A DNA stretch of 64,000 nucleotides from Batillaria attramentaria (lineage: Eukaryota; Mollusca; Gastropoda; Batillariidae), in assembly GCA_018292915.2 (NCBI GenBank), contig JACVVK020000032.1:1201501-1265500 (forward strand), read 5' to 3'. Position numbers and translations under genes: made by a program. Of the stretch, positions 12,946-22,780 are shown in pieces; within the stretch, counting starts at the first letter, position 1; every line of letters begins with the position of its first letter. The notes under the pieces were generated by a model, which saw only the letters and a list, made by a program, of their open reading frames with translations, had not been told where the DNA came from and ran no database searches.

Positions 12946-14537
12946 TCTTGAAAAACCTGAGCTGTTTTGGGTTTCATGATTCAGTGCTTCAGTTTGATGC
13001 AGGTGTGATCAAAGTTATTGTAATTATCAATTAGATTCTGTAGCTCCCAAGGTAAAGGATATAAAACGGAAGTTGTTCGAAAATACAAATGTACTGTACT
13101 CAAATAGACACGGTGAAAACAAAAAAACAATTTACCCACAGTGTGACATCATAAGGTTCTTTTTTTTTTAAGGTGGATTTTTTTTGTTTAAATGAAACAA
13201 AATGCCACACATTATATGAATTCCATGCTGGTACCCATATTGAGCAAAACCCTGAAGGTCACCTGCAACAGGTTATAAGAAGAAGTAAAAAATACTGTTG
13301 GTATAACAAGTACCCTACCAGCCTACTGTTCGAACTGGGCGTACACACATGTAGTTTGTGCAGCTGTTGGGGGTAGCAGGGAAGAATCAGTCGTTCTCAG
13401 TGATGATCAATAGATTGTAGATAACCTTGACATTTATTGCATACACACATGTAACTAAATATTATATATAAATGAACAGTGTCTGTCTTTCTGTTCACCA
13501 TAAAACATCATTTGTAGAGTTCTCAACAATAAAAACCCAACCAAACAACAAGCCAACACCACATTTGATTGTGCAATTATAATGAGTGTACACACAGGGA
13601 AAACACTACTACAAAAACGCCACCAAAACATCTTTCCTTTTGTGAGGTCTGTGCAATAAGAAAATACCTTTGGAATCACATGTATGTGAAATTAATCATA
13701 CCTGTATGTGATGAATATTACTGTTAGTTATTTAGGACTTAACGCCGCACAAGCAACAAAGACTAATTCGCGGTGAATGTTACTGACAGGGCAATCTTTC
13801 AATGTCAACATTTGTTTACTAAATAGTTTTGGTGAGCTGAAATTGAACAAGGAGGAATGGCCCCCATGCCATAAGTTGTTTCTCCTAATTTCGTGCTATT
13901 TTGTTTCTCTATAGAGAGACAACTTAAAAAGTAGCGAGAAAACACTGTGCTCTGTATTTCAGGGCACATACAGTTGTAACTGCTTCAACTACACTTGTTT
14001 ATCCAGCAGCTATCTCGCATAGCTGTAGCCATTCTTTCTTTTCAGATGAAGACTAACAACACTGCAAGGCATAAAGTAACTTCAACACACACATAATTCA
14101 CAGATTAGCAGTTATTCCCCATCAAGCTGTGGTATACCGACGAGTATTTTAATCAACCCTGAGCTTTAGCGAATATCAATTTTCTGTCTGAAAGGAAGAA
14201 CCTTTTTGCAGGGAACCATGCCTGATTGTCATGTGATGTCGTGCTCCGTGTCACATGATTTCTCAAGTACTAGTACAATATTGACACTTATTCCACAGGA
14301 GAGATCAAAGAAAAAGACGCCGCTATGGATGATAAGAATCATTACATTACAGACTGACTAATTAATTGAATCTTCTACTCCAACCAGCCCCCATCCCCAA
14401 ACTCTGCACATAAAAGTAAGTTCTACTTCCCTAAAATGCATTAAGACACCGTCAACTTCAGTAAATTTATCACTGTAAATAGTTGAGTCAATTCATCACA
14501 TGGCAGCATGAGAAAGCTGGACGTCAAGAAATGCAGT
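12946..14537. other. RRN3-NTAN1 convergent spacer
   Basis: No coding or RNA gene recognised. It is mostly unique-looking AT-rich DNA and should contain the NTAN1 3' UTR on the minus strand. Confidence 0.5.
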
Positions 14538-17500
14538 TTACAAAAGAGTCCATCTCCCGTCTGGTTCTTTTTTAAAGTAGTGTGGCTTGCCTCCTGGGAA
14601 AAATGTCTTCATGGGCTCAGGGTGCTCCTTCATGAACTGTAAACAAGTTCTCACACTCTGTTCAAAACTCGCAGGCTCTTGTGCAGGGGAGGTAGACAAA
14701 CGCTGAAAGAAAAGCACAAGTATTACTGGGGAAAACAACAGAGCAGAACAATGTAACTGTGGAAAAATACAAATAAATGACAGCAGAGAGACATTTGATG
14801 AAAAGAAAGATGTCTCACATGGTTAATGGTACATGCAGAATGCACAGAAAGTATGACACTTTCTATACATTTTTGATTTGATTTTATTTTATTTTGTTTT
14901 GTTTTGTTTTGCTGTTTGTTTGTTTGTTGTTGTTGTTTGTTTGTTTGTTTGTTTGTTTGTTTTTTTTTGGAGGGGAGGGATATCGAAGGGAAGCAGGGGC
15001 TGACATCATCTGAAAAGTTTCAATGGTAGGAAAAATTAGGACACCAACTACAGTACATGTATCAGGAGTACCCCAAGGCTGAAGTATGTAATGAAGTATG
15101 TAATGAAATGTTGCCTGTCTAGAACATTCCACACAGATTTTTGTGGTAGTTTTACATAAGTGTCCACCAAATACCTAAAGCATGCACTAACAGCTATGCC
15201 ATAAACATTTTCTCTTACTTGTCTATAAAATCTGTCAGGCATCCCCAGTATCTGGTCCAGATTACCAAGCTGTCTGTATGTAAACGGCCCGATCACCATC
15301 TGCTTCCGATGGTGGTCATACACTGGCAGGTTCTGTAAACATAGTGATTATCAATGCAGGCAACTAGAGTCTACATTTTCTTCTGTGATGTTGTCACTGG
15401 TATTGAAAATTTATCAAGTTCAATCTTTTGTATTTGGTTTCAACCTGAACGATTCTCAAGAAACTGACTTGGTTCACAAAATGAATCTAAAATGCACAAT
15501 GTCCTCTCCAATAATTATGGAGTGATGTGTGCATCTCACAATGTCTCTGATCAACAATACTGGAAGGAGTGCAGTGGCTGACAGTTATCATGAAGAGGGA
15601 ACACAGCGTACATCATGACTGCCAGTGAAGTGGCGTGCTGAACGTGCTGGGATGTCGGGTCCGTGATCTGGGAAAGTTGCACTGAATATTTTCCCTGACT
15701 GCACCTCTACAGCTGAAACAATGGATGATCAGTCCGACTGTTACACATGTCTAGCCAAATTATGAACAACTGACGATCATACAAACATCAGGTTGTTGTG
15801 CATCATGTAAAATATACATAAAACTATATACAGTGAAAAACAACAACAACAACAAAACACCTTCAAGGTACTACAGGTATAGACGGTAGATGTGATAACA
15901 GCCTTGCAGAGGACCTTAAAATTAATGTAATGGCCCTTTGAGTAAATACAAATGGAAATGTTCACCAAATGTTCACATGTTTGCGAATGTGTGTGCATGA
16001 GAGCAGCTCATATGTGTAAAGCTTGAGCGTGCAGTGTGACACCAGAGACGTGCTGTACTAAACTCCACACAGCTGTAACTTTTCTACGTGCTCACTAGAG
16101 CCAGCCCTTGAGTTAGGCGCGTTAAAAATCTCCACTATTATTATTATTATTAAATAGACAATGCAATTTTTGTTTTACTCTCAGAGGTTCAAGATAAGTA
16201 ATTATCACGCAAACTCACCAAGGCCATAAATGATAGGGAATGGAATGTTTCTCTTGAAAGTGGTGTTGTGCTCTGCAAGAAAACAACACAGAGGTTATTG
16301 AGACTTAACATTAACTTAACATGTGTGTTTTGTACTGTGTTGACAGATAATAGCTGTGTGTTGCTTTTAGAATGTTGAGTGAGACAGAGAAGTTGCCTCG
16401 TTTAGTTCATCTCGTTTTATTGTGTTTTATAACGTAGATCTGTTTTCCGTGATCCAGAAGTTTCTATTGTTTTTCACAAAAATTCTAGAAGTGGCGACCT
16501 TGTTTTGACCGTAGCCAATTTTGCCGCGGGAGGCAGTACGCATTTAGGGTGAAGGTCCAAGTCTCCCTAAAATTTCACGCAAATCGCTTTGTCAGGAGTT
16601 GTTTACGATTAGAAGGAGTTATATAACGCGCCTAGATCTGAAGGGCAGGTACTCGATAATTCTGGATTCTTCTCAGTTTTAAAACTAGTAAATAGGTGAT
16701 TTACGTTTTGTTTTTTGATTGGTTCCTTCATGATAGGTCAGTCTAGAATCTGCTAGAACGCTATGAGATTGTATACAAAGGCTCTGAGATGTTTGCGAAT
16801 GTGTGTGCATGACAGCAGCTCATATGTGTATAGCTTGAGCGTGCAGTGTGACACCAGAGACGTGCTGTAATAAACTCCACACAGCTATAACTTTTCTACG
16901 TGCTGACAAGTCTTTTTGTGAGTGAATGAGACTTCTTCCGCAGTCAATACAAGAACTCGCTATGTGAAGAATGTATGCCTAACAGTCACCGTATTCCTCG
17001 GTAAGATGGCGGGCTCTTCTAACATTCACCATGTAACAACTAAGCAACCACTGGTATGTCATGGATGGCTTACTATGTGGTCGTTTCCTCAGATGATCCT
17101 TTCTTTTAAATGAGGGACAACACATGACTGGACGGTTTTAAAAAACTCTCCTTTGTAACTGCCACCACCATCTTTCTCCACTAGTGGTCATACTTGTAAA
17201 TGCTTTGTTAGCATAGTGCATTCATGCATACACAGCAAAACAATTCCAGCAATCTTACTTCCAATGCAGGCTGTGACTAAGTGGATGTCATCCTGCCATT
17301 GGACTAAGCACCCTGCAACAGACAAATCAGTTCTGTGATCTTACAACAACAGTTACAGAGGATGGTGTTTCATTCAGAGGACTGCGAGGTAAATTAGGAT
17401 GTGAAGGAGTGTGTACAAAATTAATAAGTATGATGTTGACATAATAAAATCCCCTGAACTATACAACTAACATTACCCAAACTTAACCCAGACTATCAAA

Positions 17501-18170
17501 TTTTTTTTTTTTAAGTAACATAAAAAATATGGGTTCACAGAAAAAAAAAAAAAAAAAAAAAATAAATAAAAAAATAAAATAAAAAAATAAATAAATAAAT
17601 AAAATAAAAATTAAAAAAATAAAGAAGAAGAAAAAAACCCAAACAAAACAAAACAAAACAAAAAACGCCAACGCAACGACGTGCACATGCACAACTTTAC
17701 CAAAGATTTCCAAGGAAACTTCGTCCGAGTTATGTCGCTCATCATCAAAGCCACCAACAAGATGCAGTTCCAGCCTGCAATCACGTTAAACTGTTACAGA
17801 CATTCTGTATGTGTGTGTGTTCATGAAAAAGATCAGACAGGGCATATCCTGCTGCATGCTGCAAGTTGTGACATCTGATCAACTTTGTGGATCAACACAC
17901 ATTTTCATTTCTACAAAAACAGAAATGGTGCATGTAACTTTCCCTTCAATAACCAAAATGCTCGTGCAGTTCAAGATCCACTTTCTTCATGACCTATTTT
18001 GCGACACTGACACATTTACCCAGAGGCATTATGAAATTAAAGTGGCAGTTTCCATCAAAATTCATTAGGCTTTAATAATAATGATAATAATGAATTGTAC
18101 TTATATAGCGCAAAATTCTCACAGGGTGACTCAATGTGCGTACTCCCGCACTCATACCAACAAATATGCA

Positions 18171-18223
<53 letters not shown>

Positions 18224-18628
18224 CAGCTGAATCAGGATTAGGTAAGTGGGCTTAGTCGAAAGCCAGCTGGAACAGATGCGTTTTCAAGTCAGACTTGAAA
18301 CGATCTATGTCCGACTGGTCTCTCAGGCCGGCAGGAAGTGCGTTCCAGAGTGACGGGGCAGCAAAGCTAAACGTGCGCTCACCAACTGTTTTGAGGTTTC
18401 GACAGGGAACGTTCAGTAGTTTTTCAGATGGAGAACGAAGAGTGCGTGCTGTTTGGTGGACTGTAAGGGAATTTGAGAGGTAGGCCGGAAGAGCTCCTTT
18501 ACTGCTGCTACGCACCTGCCTGGTGCTTTTCCCTGTGACAATTCCTTCACCACCTGCACCATGCTACCCACACCCTGCTGAGTATTGCATCCATCAAAGT
18601 GCAGTAAACACACAGCTCCAGATCCTGC

Positions 18629-18689
<61 letters not shown>

Positions 18690-20254
18690 GGGTTATGACA
18701 GCTGAAAAATCTTGCTAGTCCTTCGGGTTAGCAAGATTTAAAACCAACTAGCCCGAAACCATCTCCACTAGCCCAAAAATACATTTTGTCAAATACAGAC
18801 CTATTCGTAAATAAAAAAAGATTCACAACACTTTGATAACTGTTATGAACACGCGGTCGCCATGAAGGGTTTCCCGATTTCTGGTTCGCGGAGAAACCAC
18901 TCTGCTCTCACTTAGGTTTTTACGGAGAGTTGTAGCAAGTGGCTCGCGCTAAAAATAGTTACTCTCACCCCAGCGTCACAACAGAAACTGAGAGAGAGAG
19001 AGAGAGAGGGGCTCGCTGACAGTACCTTGTGCATTCAGCTCTGTGAAAATAGAGCAAGCTTTGCCTCGTAATCTCAACTAGTCCGGCGGGCCAGTGGTAA
19101 AACAATTTAACAAGTCCGACGGTATTTTCACTAGTCTGTGGGATGTCGGACAAGTCTTTTCATAATCCCTGATACACACACACAAAACTGAGAGACTGAG
19201 GCCAGCATTTCTTTGTCCATAAAGTTAGTTAACAAAGTCCACATGTGACATTAGAGGCTATTCAGTTGAACATTTGCTCATTTTGATACTTGTTTCTGTC
19301 TGACAGAGGTGATTTGTTTTTTGCCATACTGATGACAAGGGTTAAAAAAGGAACAAACTTGTACACTGTAATGACAGGGATAAAACAACCACCACCACCA
19401 CCACCACTAGCACAGATCTGTACTTTCTATACCTGTGTGTCGGAGAACTCCAATGTGGCATGTAGTAGCATCTTCTGATCCAATCACCCGTATCACACCT
19501 AAAACAGAATATTATTTAACTATTTAACACAAACTGATAAATTTTGCCAAATATAATTATAACTATTTACCACAAACTGAAAAAAATGAACATATTCAAA
19601 ATCATAAATAAACAATTATTTTAGGATTCAAAACTACACTTATAATTGCATTCATTCAGTCATTCAATCCCCACTGACTTGATTTTATATACATCACAAT
19701 ATAATCTGTATTAACAAAAACCCATCATTATAATCATCAGACCCAATTCTTGAAAACTTACTGTCATCTGGGCTTGTGCCTCCATATTCTCTCTGGCCAA
19801 CATACAGCAAACCCTCTGGGCCGACAACAAGTGGGGCCTGACTTGTCAGCACCGCTGAACTTTCCTGCAACATCAACATGGGTTGAGAGGCTCAAGGTTA
19901 GAAAATAAGGACCATCTGGTGTGGTCATACATGTACCATTTACAAGAGAAACTAAGCTCAGTTCAGCTTATCTACTTCACTCCTTAGTTAGTATTCGTTT
20001 TCATAAGTCTTACCGTTAAGCACAGGTGGTCTCCAGTTTGTTCACCCGTTCCCCCCCCCCTCCCCTCTCCCCCCACACTGCAACAATTATAAATGAGGAG
20101 CAAATGCAATGAATGTGAGTACATTGTAACAGTAATATGAACAGCATGTATACATGCCATAAAATTTCACCTTAAATTTTGGAAACTGCTTGAGAAAAGC
20201 GTTGGCAGATTCAGGTTTTGCAGCCAGTTGAACACCATCAATCAAAAGTGGCAT
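14538..20254 (-). CDS. NTAN1: Protein N-terminal asparagine amidohydrolase
   Basis: NTAN1 deamidates N-terminal Asn to Asp, feeding proteins into the Arg/N-degron pathway. Ten exons join in frame to 276 residues (human 310): 20254-20171, 19864-19762, 19498-19433, 18624-18516, 17774-17701, 17303-17259, 16272-16219, 15712-15612, 15332-15219, 14702-14538. The start MPLLIDGVQ matches the human N-terminus. Other matches are GPEGLLYVGQREYGGTSP, the catalytic segment GSEDATTCHIGVLRHTG with the nucleophilic Cys, GRLELHLVGGFDDER, DDIHLVTACIG, FPIIYGLAV and the C-terminal LSTSPAQEP. Exon 6 could also begin a few bases upstream, but the chosen acceptor fits the human spacing. A TG repeat abuts the exon 4 acceptor and a LINE fragment abuts its donor. 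One exon lies between two 116-bp direct repeats. Confidence 0.93.
15977..16092. repeat. 116-bp direct repeat, copy 1
   Basis: Nearly identical to 16789-16904 (both start ATGTTTGCGAATG and end TTCTACGTGCT). An NTAN1 exon lies between the two copies, so they are not the two ends of a simple insertion. Confidence 0.9.
16789..16904. repeat. 116-bp direct repeat, copy 2
   Basis: Partner of 15977-16092. This copy has an AATAAA (GTAATAAACTCC) that reads TACTAAACTCC in the other. It may be a short SINE or LTR-like repeat inserted twice, or a local duplication. Confidence 0.9.
17540..17675. repeat. A-rich low-complexity tract
   Basis: Long A runs broken by AAAT and AAAC units, in an NTAN1 intron. 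No other structure seen. Confidence 0.9.
18073..18512 (-). mobile_element. 5'-truncated LINE (same family as the RPSA-intron LINE)
   Basis: The minus strand encodes the C-terminal end of a non-LTR reverse transcriptase ORF (GALPAYLSNSL...GERTFSFAAPSLWNALP), ending at 18252. It aligns with the last 85 residues of the element at 24.8 kb. The 3' UTR holds a CA repeat (18175-18220), the word GCGCTATATAAG and a degenerate (ATT)n tail at about 18075-18092. The truncated 5' end is within about 10 bp of the NTAN1 exon 4 donor. Confidence 0.85.
18629..18685. repeat. (CA)n microsatellite at a splice acceptor
   Basis: 57 bp of CA. On the NTAN1 strand it reads (TG)n and is followed by TTGCAG, the exon 4 acceptor. 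Confidence 0.97.
18685..19171. mobile_element. MITE with TTATGA ends and CTAGYCC subterminal repeats
   Basis: The left end CAGAGGGGTTATGA and right end TCATAATCCCTG are imperfect inverted repeats. Words such as ACTAGCCCG, CTAGTCC and AAGTCCGAC recur near both ends, in opposite senses. CA repeats flank it, so it landed in or made a CA tract. hAT-like by appearance; non-autonomous. Confidence 0.65.
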
Positions 20255-21042
20255 TTTGGCCGACTTTGTAGTATCACAGGGTGCAGCTTCTAGTGATGAT
20301 AATAACAGCAATCTTTAATGGAAGGGATACAACATAACTTGCAACTACTGTAGAATCAATGTCAACCGCTTTTCAAGTTGTTTTTTTTAAATATAAAACT
20401 GACAACAGTTTACTAGTCGTTTCTCTTCAGGTAGAAATCGAGACACACTGTTGGGCAGCATAATATGGGTTGTCTATGCGATTATGTAGAACTGTTATGA
20501 CCGGTTACGCAAAGCCGTACCAATGGATGTTTTATTTGATGTTTTGGCGTGGGTCTTCCTAGTTTCGATTTCTCCGTAACATAAAACATAACCAGTAAAC
20601 GACACACAAAAAGTGTAAAATCACAGCAAACTGGAGAAATTCATTTTAGCGCAATCATACTTGACGTTTACAGTCACTGAGCATAATAAAACCACGCTAG
20701 CACCACAAATAAGTCAGCATTTCCACAAACCGGCATGCGTCTGCTTCTATGGAACAAATGTAAACAGGAAATAAACAAGAAAAAGTTTGATTGCACGTGG
20801 ATTTCGCTCTGTTGACATGGATTCAAATTGAGAGAGGAGACCGTTCTTCCGTGCAGTTTTTATTTTTTCAAAAATTAACTGCTATAAAATGATGGGTTTA
20901 CCATAAAAAACATTAAAGATCAGTAAATTCCCCCTCAAACCTCAAGGTCTTGGATAGGCTCAAATCCAAAGTCAAACCAACTTTCATGTGGTACACCGTG
21001 AATCTGCGCGCGCATGTGTGAGCCCCGTAGATCGAGCATGCA

Positions 21043-21083
21043 CTTCCTTTTCCACACAAAATACCCACGACATCGCATGTGAG
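21043..21083 (+). promoter_or_regulatory. Candidate RPSA TOP start site and noncoding exon 1
   Basis: CTTCCTTTTCC (21043-21053) resembles the 5' terminal oligopyrimidine tract of ribosomal protein mRNAs. It follows a CpG-containing stretch and is followed 30 bases later by a donor, GAG|GTGAGAA at 21083. This suits the acceptor at 22780 upstream of the RPSA ATG. The exon would include ATG directly followed by TGA. Inferred; no transcript evidence. Confidence 0.45.
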
Positions 21084-21488
21084 GTGAGAACCCTGTCAGT
21101 TTTTGGTCTACTATGACTACTTGTTGAAGGGCTATCGTTTTAGTAAAAGACTATTTGCCAAGAAGAAGTCTCAACTGAAACGTTTTTCGCACCGAAGGGA
21201 CAGTTTTGCGCTTGTACGAAGTAGATTTTAACATTTCATACTGTGCGAAGCACAGGCGTCGTCCATTGCTTCATGCTCGATGTGTCGCTGCACACATGTT
21301 CATGTTTACATCCATACACATGTGAGGAAATCGAAAACAGAACTACTGGCAGAACCAGATCGATCTGGTTTATTTTGATTGACACAGGCCACTTTAGCCA
21401 TTCTCAATGCGTACCACACGTGGTCTCTTAGTTCCCACTACGAAAGCGAAACACCGGCTGCTCGTGTGGTGTACACATGGCGTAGGCA

Positions 21489-22330
21489 TTAAAGATCTAA
21501 GCTATCAACAAAAAGCTTTCCGAAGTGTGGAATAGAAAATTTTCAGAGTCGACCGTGGAAGCACAGTCAACTCTGTCACATTTGCAGAGTTCACACACTG
21601 TCCAGAAACAGACAAAACCGTGCCGAAAAACTGCCCCCACGTTCTGTCGGGGTCCGGCCACGGTTTTGTCGGTCCTACTAATTACTGAAACGACCGAAAA
21701 CAACTCGTAATACGGATAGAACGCGGTTAAAACTTAAAAATAACAACACACAAACATGATTAAAGGTGGAAAAGGCCTTAAACAAGTTAAAAGAAAACAG
21801 GTGATATTGCAGAACTAGTAGTAGTACAGATAGGAACCTTCGCGTTCTTGCTCGGCCGTATACACACGAGTGACACCGGTCAATGTTTTGTCAGATCAAG
21901 TGTATTTCGAGCAAGTTTTGCATTTATTGCCGGGACTGCTCTCATCAGCGTGCCAACTCATGTAAATTTGAAAGTGGTGGTCATTTCGTCCGTCATTATA
22001 TAAGTTCGCATTATAGCTGCTTAATGACGGGTGATGTTCATTTCGTCCTGTTCTCCTGGAGTGAATAAGTACTTTTTTCCTTTTAACTAGTTTGAGGCCT
22101 CTTTTTTCACCTGTAATCATGTTAGTGTGTTGTTATTTCTATGTTTTAACTGCATTCTACCCGTATTAAGAGTTGTTTTCGGTAATTAGTAGGACCCCGG
22201 TTTTGTCGCTGTTTCTGGACAGTGTGTAAACTCTGCAATTGTGACAGAGTTGACTGTGCTTGCACGGTCGGCTCTGTAAATTTGTTTTCACACTTCGGAA
22301 AGCTTTTTGTTGGGGGCTTAGATCTTTAAG
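21489..22330. repeat. Large inverted repeat (foldback element)
   Basis: Arms at 21489-21800 and 22071-22330 are inverted copies with high similarity: both hold AAAGATCTAAGC, CAACAAAAAGCTTTCCGAAGTGTG, CAGTCAACTCTGTCACA and ACACACTGTCCAGAAACAG (reversed in the right arm). The left arm has an extra block around 21620-21660. The loop is about 270 bp. No coding potential seen. Confidence 0.9.
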
Positions 22331-22780
22331 CAGTGGGACCTAAATAATCTTTTGACTTCACCAATCATTTATAAAATTGGCGATAGGGTTTTCAGTGTGA
22401 CACACACTACTTCCCATTTGTCCAACGTTCTTTCCAATGAAAATTGTTTCCGGTAGCACCTTGCCAAGAGGTGGTGGTGTCAGTTACTGTTTAGCAAGCT
22501 GAGTTGGACGCCTGAATTCGAATTTTATTGTGAACTGGCCACATGTACCTCAGTCCTCTCTCATCGTGAAACAGCATAGGTCCTCATATTCACACACACA
22601 ACAAATCATGTGAAGATGCTATTCTTTTTTTTGTTGTTGAAAAAAAAATGGTTGGTGCTCGCAGCTTCTAGTAGAACCAGACTTTGAAAGCACATTGGCC
22701 AGCAAGGCCACATGAGATTTTTACTGGCTGATTGTGTTGCATTAATTTTTTATGTGAGGACTTTGCTTCATTGATTTCAG

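Noticed and set aside
15977..16904. Direct repeats as LTRs of a small retrotransposon
   Set aside because: An intact NTAN1 exon lies between them, so the interval is not one inserted element.
17259..17308. Alternative NTAN1 exon 6 acceptor at the upstream GCAG
   Set aside because: It keeps frame but adds residues that break the spacing seen in human NTAN1; kept only as a possibility.
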